This document shows, piece after piece, positions 1 to 9,282 of a DNA stretch of 64,000 nt. The stretch comes from JBBQNR01 sp963774075. Lineage in GTDB: Bacteria; Actinomycetota; Thermoleophilia; Solirubrobacterales; JBBDJG01. How positions within the stretch are numbered: position 1 is the stretch's first letter; each line of letters starts with the position of its first letter. Location of the stretch: the NCBI GenBank assembly GCA_963774075.1, contig CAVZDP010000002.1, forward strand, positions 248,001 to 312,000. The letters are read 5' to 3'. A program made the position numbers and the translations under genes. The notes below the pieces were generated by a model. That model was not told the origin of the DNA. It was given only the letters and a program-made list of their open reading frames with translations, and did not search any database.

Positions 1-1396
1 TCTCGACGATGTCGCCCGACTGGAGGCGGTAGTGGAGCGGCGTGATCTTGGTGTTCACCTTCGCCCCGACGCAGCGGTGTCCCACGTCGGTGTGGACCGA
101 ATAGGCGAAGTCGAGGGGCGTAGCCCCGGCGGGCAGCGACATGACCTCGCCCTTCGGGGTGAAGACGAACACCTCGTCCTCGAAGAGGTCGATCTTGAGC
201 GTCTCCATGAACTCGCGCGGGTCCTGGGTCTCGTGCTGCCAGTCGACGAGATGGCGGAGCCAGGCGGGCTTTGCCACGTCCGATGCCGCGCTGTCGTCGG
301 CAGGCGGGTCAGACCCGGGCACCGTTGGAGACGCGCTCCGCCCATCCCGCCCCGACCCTTTTCGTCCGCGAGCGGAGGAGGAGTCTTTGTAAATCCAGTG
401 AGCGGCGACCCCATACTCGGCCGTGTAGTGCATCTGTTTGGTGCGGATCTGGATCTCGAGCGGGCGTCCCTCCGGCCCGATCACGGTCGTGTGCAACGCC
501 TGGTAGAGGTTGAAGCGCGGCATCGCGACGTAGTCCTTGAAGCGCCCGGGCAGCGGCTTCCACAGCGAGTGGATGATGCCGATCGCGCCGTAGCAATCCC
601 GAACCGAGTCCACGATCACCCGCATGGCGGTGAGGTCGTAGATCTCGTTGAACTCGCGCCCCTTCTTCGTCATCTTCGAGTAGATCGAGTAGAAGTGCTT
701 GGCACGACCGGAGACCTCGGCCTCGATGCCGACGGCCTCGAGCTCCTGGCTCAGATAGCGGCCCGCCCGCTCGACGTATCCCTCGCGCTCGGTCCGCTGC
801 TGGCTCACGAGCGACTTGATCTCTGAGTACTTGCGGGGGTGCAGCGTCGCGAAGGACAGGTCCTCCAGCTCCCACTTGATCGAGTGAATGCCGAGCCTGT
901 GCGCGAGCGGCGCGAAGATGTCGAGCGTCTCCTTGGACTTCTCGATCTGCTTCTGCTTGTTGAGCGCGGCAAGCGTGCGCATGTTGTGGAGGCGGTCCGC
1001 GAGCTTGATCAGGATCACCCTGATGTCGCTGGCCATCGCGACCATCATCTTGCGGTAGTTCTCGGCCTGCTGCTCGTCGCGGCTCTGGAAGGTGATGCCG
1101 GCGAGCTTGGTGACGCCGTCGACGAGCTGGGCGATGTCGTCGCCGAAGCGGGCTCGGACATCCTCGAGCGAGGCGCTCGTGTCCTCGACGGTGTCGTGGA
1201 GCAGGGCCGCCCCCAGCGTCTCCGTGTCGAGGCGCATGCCGGCGCAGATCTTGGCGACGCCGACGGGGTGCGTGATGAACTCCTCGCCCGACATGCGGCG
1301 CTGGTCGGCGTGACGCTCGCAGGCGAAGGCGAACGCCTCGCCGACGATGTCGATGTCGACCGGCTCCACGGCGTCATCGGCGTGCTCTGCGATCAC
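1..1396 (-). CDS. rel: Bifunctional (p)ppGpp synthetase/hydrolase Rel, 3' end beyond the window
   Basis: Stringent-response enzyme that makes and degrades (p)ppGpp in the cytoplasm. Reading the minus strand from about 1396 down, I see an HD hydrolase domain (FITHPVGVA, then LLHDTVEDT), the synthetase domain (YDLTAMRVIVD, then EIQIRTKQMHYTAEYG), a Ser/Gly-rich linker near 310-390, and the start of a TGS domain (VFVFTPKGEVMSLPAGATP). The frame is still open at base 1, so the rest of TGS and the ACT/RRM region lie outside. The start is a problem. The frame is open upstream to an in-frame stop at 1754-1756, and the intervening Lys/Arg/Ala-rich codons look coding, but the first ATG/GTG/TTG is the GTG at 1396, only just before the HD domain. 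The true start may be non-canonical and lie near or inside the end of recJ. Family identity is certain; the 5' boundary is not. Confidence 0.93.
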   Translation of the reverse strand, partial: MIAEHADDAVEPVDIDIVGEAFAFACERHADQRRMSGEEFITHPVGVAKICAGMRLDTETLGAALLHDTVEDTSASLEDVRARFGDDIAQLVDGVTKLAGITFQSRDEQQAENYRKMMVAMASDIRVILIKLADRLHNMRTLAALNKQKQIEKSKETLDIFAPLAHRLGIHSIKWELEDLSFATLHPRKYSEIKSLVSQQRTEREGYVERAGRYLSQELEAVGIEAEVSGRAKHFYSIYSKMTKKGREFNEIYDLTAMRVIVDSVRDCYGAIGIIHSLWKPLPGRFKDYVAMPRFNLYQALHTTVIGPEGRPLEIQIRTKQMHYTAEYGVAAHWIYKDSSSARGRKGSGRDGRSASPTVPGSDPPADDSAASDVAKPAWLRHLVDWQHETQDPREFMETLKIDLFEDEVFVFTPKGEVMSLPAGATPLDFAYSVHTDVGHRCVGAKVNTKITPLHYRLQSGDIVE

Positions 1397-1680
1397 GGCG
1401 AAGAGATCCGTCAGCAGCTCGCTCTCGTGGGAGAGAAGCTCGTGACGGGCGGCGATCTCCTCGGCTCTCGCGGCGCCCCTCGCGCGGTCGCCGCCGAGCC
1501 CGACGCGCTTGCGGACGGACGTGAGCCGCTCGGTTTTGCCGTTTGCGGCCGGCGCGCTCGCGGCCCCGTTGGCGCCGTCGACCTTCTTGTCGCGGGTCTT
1601 CTGCGCGGCGGCCTGGCGCTCGCCACGCTTGCCCTTGGCGGCGCCGCGTTTGGGCGAATGGTCGGCCGAGCGGTCCCGGC

Positions 1681-4287
1681 CTAGGCCGCCTTCGTCTTCC
1701 TCTCTGGTTGTGCCTGCTCGCTCAGAAATCTCAATCCCTCCTCGCAGAGGGTGCTACAAGCTCGAAACGCCTCCGACCGCTCCAGCTCCACACGTCCCTT
1801 TCCTACGGAGGTAATCGTGCACCTAACGGTAGCGCTTGAGGGTTCCAGCTCAACGAGATCCAGCTCCGCGAGGATCCTCAGGCAACGGCCGGCCAGGGCG
1901 GGCGGGCGCGGATGGCGGCCATCACCGGCCAGGAGGGCCTCCAACGCCTCTCCCTCCACTCCCGCCGGGTGGGCGGCGAGCGCCCGGTAGATCGCCGTCA
2001 GAGGAGCGCGGAGGCCGTAGTCGTGCTCGAGCGCCTTGACGGCAAGCTCGACCTCGGCGGACCCCCAGCCGAGGTGCAGGTAGGCCTCGCTCCCGGGAGC
2101 ACCGCTCTCACTCACGAACGCGAGGGCGCGCTCGAGCGGCGGCGGGTCGACCGCGAACAGATGCGTGAAGCGCGCGAGCAGCGCAGGGTCGCTGCAGGCG
2201 GTCTCGTAGTCGAGAAGCGCGAAACCAATGGCCTCGGGCGAGCGAGCCGCGTCCAGCACGTCACGGGCGCAGCGCGAGGAAAGGACCACCCCCGGCGAGC
2301 GGCCGAACCGCTCGCCTCGAAGCTCGACCTCCAGCAGCGAGCGCCGCCGTGAGCAGTCGGTGCTGAGGATGGCAACGGGCTCGCCGGTCGCGAGCAGATC
2401 ACTGAGGGCTCCGAGGATCCCCTCCCCACGGCGATCCAGCACGGCGCGCGAAACGCCGTTCGCGGGCAGCTCGTAGAGGGACTCGCGCCCCTCCATCGCC
2501 GCCCGGGCCGCCTCCCACCAGTCCTCGCCGCGCGCGCGGCACGTGCACGATGCGCAGCCTCCCGCCTCGACCGGTTCGCATGGCTCGCCCGTCGCGACCC
2601 CGTGCAGCGAGCGCAGCACGAGCCGCGGCTCCACGGCTCCGCGCCACTCGTTTCGCTCGAGGCGCGCGACCAGGTCGTGCCGGGCCCCACCCCCATCCAG
2701 GTCGAGGGCGCCCCTGCCGACTCCGAACGCCACCACGGGCGTTCGCACGCCGGCCGAGTGGACGGTGAAACGGGAATGGCGCCCCTCACCCATCGAGCGC
2801 ACATCACTGGTGCGGGCTGCGGGCACCAGCAGGTTGACCCCGGGGTTACCCATCCCGAACGGCCGCAGTAGCTCGAGCTCCTCGGCCAGCTCGAGCCCGA
2901 CGGCGTCGCCGGGCACGACGGCGTCGACGACCTCTTTGGGCACCAGGTCCTCGGGGCGCAGCGCGGAACCGGCATGGGCGACGAGGTCGGCGCGAAAAGC
3001 GTCTACCCGCGAAGCCTCTATCTCGAGGCCGGCCGCCATCCTGTGGCCGCCGAAGCGCGCGAGGTGTTGATCGCACGCAGCAAGGCCGGCGTGCAGGTCG
3101 TAAGGGGAGATGCTCCGCCCGGAGCCCCTGCCGCGCCCGTCCTCGAGCGCGATCAAGACGGTCGGGCGGTGATAGCGCTCGACCAGCCGCGAGGCGACGA
3201 TGCCGATCACGCCCGCGTGCCAACCCTCGCCGGCGAGCACCAGGGCCGGCTCCTCCCGCCGCCCCTCCACCGCGGAGAGTTCGTGCTCTGCCTCGAACAG
3301 GATCCGTGTCTCCACGGCCTGGCGCTCGCTGTTGATCGCGTCGAGCTCGCGCGCGACGGCGAGCGCGCGCTCCGAGTCGGTCGTGAGAAGCAGCTCGAGC
3401 GAGGCGTCGGCGCGGTACAGGCGACCGGCCGCGTTCAGCCGCGGCGCCAGCACGAAGCCGACCGTGTGCTCCCTGACGGACTGCGGCTCGACGCCGGCGA
3501 CTCGCATGAGGGCGCGAAGGCCAGGCCTTCCGGTACCCGCGAGGGCTCGCAGGCCCTCCTTCGCGAGCGTCCTGTTCTCGCCCACGAGGGGCACGACGTC
3601 GGCGATCGTGGCGAGCGCGACCAGGTCCAGTACGCGCTCCAGCCCCTCGGGTGCCTGCCCGGTTGCGGCGTGCAGCGCCTGCGCCAGCTTGTAGACGACG
3701 CCGGTGGCGCAGAGGTCCGGGCAGGGATAGCCGCAGACGGCGGGGTGCACGACCGCGCATTCGGGCAGCCGCTCGCCCGGGCGGTGGTGATCGGTTACGA
3801 GCACGTCCATCCCGAGGCTGCGCGCCAGCTCGACCTCCTCCAGCGCGCCGATGCCGCAATCGGTCGTGAGGAGCAGCCGCGCTCCCTGCCCGTGCAACTC
3901 GCGCACCGTGCGTGCGGAAAGCCCGTAGCCATCCTCGCTGCGGCTCGGCAGCCGCGCTTTCACCTTCGCGCCCAGGGCCTCCAGCGCCTCAACCGCCACC
4001 GCGGTCGAGCAGACGCCGTCCACGTCATAGTCACCGTGCACGGCGATCAGGCTTCCGCGACCGACGTGGTCGAGCAGCAACGCAACCGCCCCGTCCATGC
4101 CGCGAAACTCGAACGGATCGTGACTCTCGGAGGCCTCGATGAAGCGGCGAGCGGCGCCCGGATCCGACAGGCCGCGCCGAACGAGCACCGACGCCGTCGG
4201 CATACTCAGGCCAAGCTCGGTGGAGAGCGCGCGGGCGCGCTCGTAGGAATACGGCGCGGCTCGCCATCTCGGGCGCGTGGTGATCAC
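1681..4287 (-). CDS. recJ: Single-stranded-DNA-specific exonuclease RecJ (long form)
   Basis: 5'-3' single-strand exonuclease used in recombination and repair. DHH-family motifs are visible: DYDVDG at residues 86-91, TDCG at 142-145 and TDHH at 165-168. A DHHA1 region follows with GRGSGRSI and RFGGHRMAAG near residues 380-410, then an OB-like segment. At 868 residues it is longer than E. coli RecJ (about 577) and resembles the Firmicutes/Actinobacteria long form. After a Cys-rich stretch (CASCTCRA, about 575) comes a roughly 280-residue extension whose last 80 residues look like the RecJ_C winged-helix region. ATG start. The 3' end touches the presumed start of rel, suggesting co-transcription with rel downstream. 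Confidence 0.95.
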   Translation of the reverse strand: MITTRPRWRAAPYSYERARALSTELGLSMPTASVLVRRGLSDPGAARRFIEASESHDPFEFRGMDGAVALLLDHVGRGSLIAVHGDYDVDGVCSTAVAVEALEALGAKVKARLPSRSEDGYGLSARTVRELHGQGARLLLTTDCGIGALEEVELARSLGMDVLVTDHHRPGERLPECAVVHPAVCGYPCPDLCATGVVYKLAQALHAATGQAPEGLERVLDLVALATIADVVPLVGENRTLAKEGLRALAGTGRPGLRALMRVAGVEPQSVREHTVGFVLAPRLNAAGRLYRADASLELLLTTDSERALAVARELDAINSERQAVETRILFEAEHELSAVEGRREEPALVLAGEGWHAGVIGIVASRLVERYHRPTVLIALEDGRGRGSGRSISPYDLHAGLAACDQHLARFGGHRMAAGLEIEASRVDAFRADLVAHAGSALRPEDLVPKEVVDAVVPGDAVGLELAEELELLRPFGMGNPGVNLLVPAARTSDVRSMGEGRHSRFTVHSAGVRTPVVAFGVGRGALDLDGGGARHDLVARLERNEWRGAVEPRLVLRSLHGVATGEPCEPVEAGGCASCTCRARGEDWWEAARAAMEGRESLYELPANGVSRAVLDRRGEGILGALSDLLATGEPVAILSTDCSRRRSLLEVELRGERFGRSPGVVLSSRCARDVLDAARSPEAIGFALLDYETACSDPALLARFTHLFAVDPPPLERALAFVSESGAPGSEAYLHLGWGSAEVELAVKALEHDYGLRAPLTAIYRALAAHPAGVEGEALEALLAGDGRHPRPPALAGRCLRILAELDLVELEPSSATVRCTITSVGKGRVELERSEAFRACSTLCEEGLRFLSEQAQPERKTKAA

Positions 4288-4352
4288 CGGCCGATGCTAG
4301 GAGGCGCCGAGGACGGAACCCGCGGCACAGGTCCCGGCCGGCACCGGGCGTA

Positions 4353-4625
4353 CTAGGCGGTTCGGGAGCTTTCCTCGGCCCGCACGCCGAAGCCGTAAGC
4401 GACGGCCAGGCCCAGCATGGCGCCGGGAATCGCGATCAGTGCGGTGACGAGGTTGGTGTCGTCGATGTCCCGGCCCGAGAAGCCGTATATGAGCGAGCCG
4501 AACACGACCGCTCCCAGGAGCGCCGCCAGGAAGGCGCCCACGATGCCGCCCCAGAAGCGGTCGGGCAAGAAGACCGCGAAGTGCCAGATCGCGATCCCCA
4601 TCGTGGCCCACACGAGCAGAGCCAT
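4353..4625 (-). CDS. Small three-helix membrane protein, GlsB/YeaQ-like
   Basis: A 90-residue, almost wholly hydrophobic protein with three predicted membrane spans (about residues 4-16, 24-45 and 58-80). Glycine-rich segments such as GGIVGAFLAALLGAVV and IPGAMLGLAVAYG recall the transglycosylase-associated GlsB/YeaQ/YmgE family, but similarity is only by pattern. It lies between secDF (stop at 4648) and recJ on the same strand. The frame stays open upstream into the secDF 3' end; I chose the ATG at 4625 because residues before it are low-complexity shadow of secDF. No good Shine-Dalgarno sequence precedes it, so translational coupling to secDF is plausible. Function unknown. Confidence 0.7.
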   Translation of the reverse strand: MALLVWATMGIAIWHFAVFLPDRFWGGIVGAFLAALLGAVVFGSLIYGFSGRDIDDTNLVTALIAIPGAMLGLAVAYGFGVRAEESSRTA

Positions 4626-4647
4626 TAGGAGGAGACCACCGTCGCTC

Positions 4648-7545
4648 TCATCGCCTGCGCCCGTGCTTTCGCCGCCGCTGCTTCGCGCGCTTCTTGCGCT
4701 CCTCGCGGGCTGCACGGCGGGCCTCGGTGTTGGCTCCATCAGCCGCCCCGGCGCCCGGCACCAGCTCTGGCGCGTCCTCGGCGTCGGCGGCGTCGGGGCC
4801 GTCCTCGGCGCCGTCGAGGTCCTCGTCTCCGTCGAGCTCCGCGCCATTCGGCGAGACGAGCTCCGGCTCCAGCGCCCTGCCGTCGCCGTCGTGGCCGTCG
4901 GGCTCGATCTCCACGTCCTCAGGCTCGCTCGGCTGCCGGGCCGGCTCGAGCTCTGCCGCGCGACCTCCCGCCGGGCGCACGGGCTGCTCGTCGCCGTCCG
5001 CCGGGCCGGTTGACGCGGTCGCGAAGGCGGGCACCATGCCGACGGTCTGGATGAGGCGGCGGCGCCTCTCGGAATAGCTCGCCTCGCGCTCCTTCCAGTA
5101 GGTGAGCACCGGACTGGCGATGAAGATCGACGAGTACGTTCCCGACGCGATGCCGACGAGCAGCGCGAAGGCGAAGTCCTTCAGCGTCTCGCCACCGAAC
5201 AGCAGCAGCGCCATGATCGGGAGCACCTCGCACAGGGACGTCGCGAGCGAGCGGGTGAGCACGTCGCTCATCGAGCGGTTCACGATCTGGGAGAACGTCG
5301 CCCGCGGCATGCGGGGAGCGTTCTCGCGTATTCGATCGAAGACGATCACTGTGTCGTAGAGGGAGAAGCCGAGGATCGTCAAAAGCGCCGCGACAGTGGA
5401 GGTCGTCACCTCCCGCTCGGTGAGTGAATAGACGCCGGCCGTTATCAGGAGGTCGTGCAGCAGCGCTATGAGGACCGGCACGGCGAACTTCGGCTCGAAC
5501 CGGAGCGCCACGTAGGCCATGATCGTGATGATCGAGAACAGGATCGCGTAGATGGCGCTGCGTGCGACCGTCTCGCCGAACGTGGGCCCAACACTGCTGC
5601 TGGAGAATCCGTCCGCGGTAATTCCGTACTCGTCGTCGAGGCGCTGCTCGACGCGCTCCACCTCCCCGGGGCCGAGCTGCGGGGTGGAGACCTGGACGAC
5701 GTTCTCGCCCAAATCGGGGTCCTCGACGTTCTGGATCTTCGCGTCGTCCAGGCCGAGCGGCGCGAGCGCGTCGCGCACGTTCTCCACGGTCGCCGGGCGC
5801 TCCAGAGCCGCGGTCACGCGGGTGCCGCTCTCGAAGTCGATGCCGAAGTTGAACCCCTTGCCGGCGAGAGACAGGGCCCCGACCACGAGGATCACTCCCG
5901 ACATGGCGAAGAAGATCTTGCTCTTGCCCATGAAGTCGAAGTGCCATTCGAAATGGCGTTTTCCGGCGCCGAGCATCGACGGGCTGCTCAGCAGCCTCGA
6001 GCGGCCCATGGACGCGAGCACCGCCTGCGTGAACAGCACGGCGGTGAACAGCGACACGATCGTGCCGATGCCCAGCGTGAAGGCGAATCCCTTCACGCCC
6101 GAGGTGGCAAGGATGAAGAGGATGAACGCGGTGATCAGCGTGACGACGTTCGCGTCGATGATCGTCGCGATCCCTCGCTTGTATCCGATAGCGATCGCCG
6201 AGGTGGCGCTGCGCCCCGCCCGCAGCTCTTCCTTTATTCGCTCGAAGATGACGATGTTCGAGTCTGCGGCCACCCCGATCGTCAGGATCAACCCCGCGAT
6301 GCCGGGCAGCGTGAGCGTGATCGGGATCAGCTCGATCAGGGCGTAAAAGATGACTCCGTACGTCAGCAGCGCCATCGCCGCGATGACACCGAGGAGCCGG
6401 TACAGGACCAGCAGGAACAGGATCACGAGCACGAAGCCGACGGTGCCCGCGATCAGCCCCTGGCGCAGCGCCTGCTTGCCGAGCGAGGCCGAGACCTGCG
6501 TTTGGCTGATCAGCTTGAGCTCGATCGGGAGGGCGCCGATCTTCAGGAACTCGGCGAGGTCCTGCCCCTCCTGCACGCTCTCGAAGCCGCCGGAGATCTG
6601 GGCGCCCGTGCGGCCGTCGATGCCGTCGGGGTTCTCGTTGAAGTTGATGAAGGGCCGCGTGACGACCTTGCGGTCGAGCACCACGGCGAAGGTCTGGAAC
6701 GAGGCATCCGCGGGCTGGCCGGGGATCTGCTGTGTCTGCCCGCGCTGGGCGAGGCGCCGCGTGACGTCCTGGAACGCCTCCCGCCCCTTGTCCGTGAAGC
6801 TGAAGGTGACGATCGGCTCGTTGGTGGTGGGGTCGAACTCCTGCTTGGGGTCCTTCAGCTCCTTGCCGTTCAGCTCGGGGTTGTCGCGCATCACGTACCA
6901 CTGGTCAAAGAACTTGTCGCTCGGGTAGTTCTCCGGCTTCTCGGCCTGAATGACCACCGTCCCGGCGGGGACCGTCACGATCTTGGAGCCGCGTGGCCGC
7001 CCGTTGTCGAACTCGGACAGCAGGTTCCTGCGCGACGTGTCCGGGCCGGCGAGGAGCTTGCGGTCCCTACCGAAGAGGTATTGCTGATCGCCCGTCGTGT
7101 TGTTCTCGTCGTCGACGGGCCTCTGCTTCGCGGCGAGCTGCACCGCCTCGTAGAGTCCCGGCACCGGACGGCGAGCGTTTCCGATGACGTTGCGCTCGAA
7201 GTCGTAGAAGTAGAGTTGGGCCGTGGTGCCGACCTGGTCGATCGCGCGCTGCGCGTTCTGGACGTCGGGCAGCCCGACGGAGACCTGGTCGTTTCCGAGC
7301 CGCTGGATCTCGGGCTCGGAGACGCCGAGCGCGTCGACGCGCTCCCGCATGATGTCGATGGAGCGGTCGATGGCCTCAGGGGTCACCGTCGTCTGAGGTG
7401 TGGGCTGGCCCTGATAGACCAGCTCGACGCCGCCCTTGAGATCGAGGCCGAGGCGGGTCGGCTTCGTGGCGACCACCACGGCCGAGGCAGCCACCAGCCC
7501 GACCATGAGCAGGATCACGAAAAGGTTGCGTCTACGAGAGCCCAT
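4648..7545 (-). CDS. secDF: Fused protein-export membrane protein SecD-SecF
   Basis: Proton-driven accessory subunits of the Sec translocon in one 965-residue chain. The SecD half has an N-terminal membrane helix, the motif LGLDLKGGVELVYQ near residue 32, a large P1-type extracytoplasmic domain, and six helices including GVAADSNIVIFERIKEE. The SecF half begins near residue 535 (FMGKSKIFFAMSG) with GIDFESGTRV, and carries GFSLYDTVIVFDRIREN in its membrane part. The last 170 or so residues form a Pro/Glu/Asp-rich, then Lys/Arg-rich tail ending in a strongly basic RRRKHGRRR, not part of the conserved core. Fused SecDF is known in Bacillus and others; many actinobacteria have separate genes. ATG start. 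Confidence 0.97.
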   Translation of the reverse strand: MGSRRRNLFVILLMVGLVAASAVVVATKPTRLGLDLKGGVELVYQGQPTPQTTVTPEAIDRSIDIMRERVDALGVSEPEIQRLGNDQVSVGLPDVQNAQRAIDQVGTTAQLYFYDFERNVIGNARRPVPGLYEAVQLAAKQRPVDDENNTTGDQQYLFGRDRKLLAGPDTSRRNLLSEFDNGRPRGSKIVTVPAGTVVIQAEKPENYPSDKFFDQWYVMRDNPELNGKELKDPKQEFDPTTNEPIVTFSFTDKGREAFQDVTRRLAQRGQTQQIPGQPADASFQTFAVVLDRKVVTRPFINFNENPDGIDGRTGAQISGGFESVQEGQDLAEFLKIGALPIELKLISQTQVSASLGKQALRQGLIAGTVGFVLVILFLLVLYRLLGVIAAMALLTYGVIFYALIELIPITLTLPGIAGLILTIGVAADSNIVIFERIKEELRAGRSATSAIAIGYKRGIATIIDANVVTLITAFILFILATSGVKGFAFTLGIGTIVSLFTAVLFTQAVLASMGRSRLLSSPSMLGAGKRHFEWHFDFMGKSKIFFAMSGVILVVGALSLAGKGFNFGIDFESGTRVTAALERPATVENVRDALAPLGLDDAKIQNVEDPDLGENVVQVSTPQLGPGEVERVEQRLDDEYGITADGFSSSSVGPTFGETVARSAIYAILFSIITIMAYVALRFEPKFAVPVLIALLHDLLITAGVYSLTEREVTTSTVAALLTILGFSLYDTVIVFDRIRENAPRMPRATFSQIVNRSMSDVLTRSLATSLCEVLPIMALLLFGGETLKDFAFALLVGIASGTYSSIFIASPVLTYWKEREASYSERRRRLIQTVGMVPAFATASTGPADGDEQPVRPAGGRAAELEPARQPSEPEDVEIEPDGHDGDGRALEPELVSPNGAELDGDEDLDGAEDGPDAADAEDAPELVPGAGAADGANTEARRAAREERKKRAKQRRRKHGRRR

Positions 7546-7693
7546 CGGGGTGTTGTTGGGGGAAAGGAAACGGGACCCATCCGAAGGTGGCCCCGTCGAA
7601 TGATTCTAGTTAGTCCGGCCGGCGATTCAGGCTAGCGGCTTCGACGGCCGCCAGGGCCGGGCGACACCTGGATCCACAGCTCTGGAGCAGGCG

Positions 7694-8140
7694 CTATCTC
7701 TTCGGAGTGAGGACCAGCATCAGGCCGCCGTCGTCGTCGTAGGCCGGGAAGACGTCGGCGGTCGCCTCGGCCGCCTGATCGCCCTCGGCTTCGACCCGGA
7801 CGGCCTTGCCCATCACCCTCACGCCCCACTCGAGCGTCGTCTCGATCGGGTCCTGGCTGTCATCGAACCTCAGCCCGAGGACCTCGCGCACCGGCCTGCC
7901 AACGGCCCGCTCGTCGTCGAGGCCGGTCAGCTCGAAGGCGCCCTTGCCGCAGCCGATTACCCGCGCCTCGCGGTCGCAGACGAAGAACGCGGCCCTGGGA
8001 TCCGGGTAGTAGTCGTCGAGCAGCTCGAAGAGGAACCCGAACCCGCAGCGCTGACAGCCGCGGGGCGTGGTTCTGAATCCGGAGGTGCGGTCCGCCGAGT
8101 TCAGGCGGTTGCCGCAGTTGGGGCAGATGAAGGAAGGCAC
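7694..8140 (-). CDS. Zinc-ribbon plus PAS-domain protein
   Basis: A 148-residue protein. The N-terminus has a zinc-ribbon pattern, CPNC at residues 6-9 and CQRC near 29-32. The rest (about 48-145) resembles a PAS fold: FFVCDREARVIGCGKGAFELTG, VGRPVREVLGL, and a final strand pair GGLMLVLTP. There is no output domain, so it may sense a ligand or redox state and act through a partner. It sits between ruvB and secDF on the same strand, with short gaps (75 and 148 nt). Function is not known. Confidence 0.8.
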   Translation of the reverse strand: MPSFICPNCGNRLNSADRTSGFRTTPRGCQRCGFGFLFELLDDYYPDPRAAFFVCDREARVIGCGKGAFELTGLDDERAVGRPVREVLGLRFDDSQDPIETTLEWGVRVMGKAVRVEAEGDQAAEATADVFPAYDDDGGLMLVLTPKR

Positions 8141-8215
8141 TTCAACAAGCTTAGAACGTCGAACGAGATGCCCGCGACGTTTGATGCGGCGAGAGCCGAG
8201 GACGCCGGGAGGTGC

Positions 8216-9280
8216 TCAGAAAAGGCTGCTGCTTCTCGCCGGAACGTCCAGCCCGAGGTGCTCGTAGGCCCGGGCGGTCGCGACCCGCCCGCGGGGCGTG
8301 CGCTTGATGAGCCCGGACTTGACGAGGTAGGGCTCATAGACGTCCTCGATCGTGTCCTGCTCCTCACCGACGGCGACGGCGAGCGTGGAGAGCCCGACGG
8401 GGCCGCCGTCGAACTTCTCGGCGATGGTCCTGAGGATCTCCCGGTCGAGGCGCTCGAGGCCGCCGCTGTCCACCTCGAGCAGCTCGAGCGCCATGTCGGC
8501 GACGTCCTGAGTGATGACTCCGGCAGAGCGCACCTGGGCGTAGTCGCGAACGCGCTTGAGCAGCCGGTTGGCCACCCGTGGCGTGCCGCGCGCGCGATCG
8601 GCGATCGCCAGCCCGCCCTCGCCCTCCACCTCCACCTCGAGGATGCGGGCCGACCGGTCGACGATCTGGGCCAGCTCCCCGACCGAGTAGTGCTCGAGGC
8701 GGTGGCAGACGCCGAAGCGCTCGCGCAGGGGCGTGGTCAGGAGGCCCGTGCGCGTGGTGGCGCCGACCAGAGTGAAAGCCGGCAGGTCGAGGGTGACTGT
8801 GCGCGCGCCGGCCCCCTGGCCGAGGACTATCGGCAGGCGCCGATCCTCCATGGCCGGGTAGAGAGTCTCCTCGACCGCGCGCGTGAGGCGGTGGATCTCG
8901 TCGATGAAGAAGACCGACCCGGGCTCCAGCGCGGTAAGGAACGCCGCCACGTCGCCCTTGCGCTCGAGGGCGGGACCAGCGGTCTGAACGAGTGGCGCGT
9001 CGAGCTCCCGGGCGATGATGTGGGCGAGTGAGGTCTTGCCGAGCCCGGGGGGGCCCGCCAGCAGAACGTGGTCCAGCGGCTCGCCGCGGCGGCGCGCCGC
9101 CTCGATGAAGAGCGCGAGCTGGTCCTTGAGCTGCTCCTGGCCGACGAAGTCGCCGAGCCGAGGAGGCCGCAGCGAGCGGTCGAGCTCCTCCTCGCCCGAG
9201 CGGCTCGCAGGCGTCTGGATGCGCTCATCCCTGCTCGCCACCGCCGCGGGGGCAGCGCGATCAGGCTTGGCCGACGCCAT
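8216..9280 (-). CDS. ruvB: Holliday junction branch-migration helicase RuvB
   Basis: AAA+ motor that drives branch migration of Holliday junctions with RuvA. The 354-residue product shows Walker A GPPGLGKT at residues 76-83, Walker B FFIDEIH at 124-130, sensor 1 GATTR, the arginine-finger segment LRERFG, and a C-terminal winged helix (LIKRTPRGRVATARAYEHLG). An N-terminal Ala-rich extension of about 30 residues precedes the conserved LRPPRLGDFVGQ. The ATG at 9280 lies 2 nt after the ruvA stop, so the frame's upstream continuation through ruvA and ruvC is shadow. Operon order is ruvC-ruvA-ruvB. Confidence 0.97.
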   Translation of the reverse strand: MASAKPDRAAPAAVASRDERIQTPASRSGEEELDRSLRPPRLGDFVGQEQLKDQLALFIEAARRRGEPLDHVLLAGPPGLGKTSLAHIIARELDAPLVQTAGPALERKGDVAAFLTALEPGSVFFIDEIHRLTRAVEETLYPAMEDRRLPIVLGQGAGARTVTLDLPAFTLVGATTRTGLLTTPLRERFGVCHRLEHYSVGELAQIVDRSARILEVEVEGEGGLAIADRARGTPRVANRLLKRVRDYAQVRSAGVITQDVADMALELLEVDSGGLERLDREILRTIAEKFDGGPVGLSTLAVAVGEEQDTIEDVYEPYLVKSGLIKRTPRGRVATARAYEHLGLDVPARSSSLF

Positions 9281-9282
9281 CT

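Noticed and set aside
5455..7635. 726-codon plus-strand frame
   Set aside because: It is the antisense shadow of secDF, whose conserved membrane motifs are on the minus strand.
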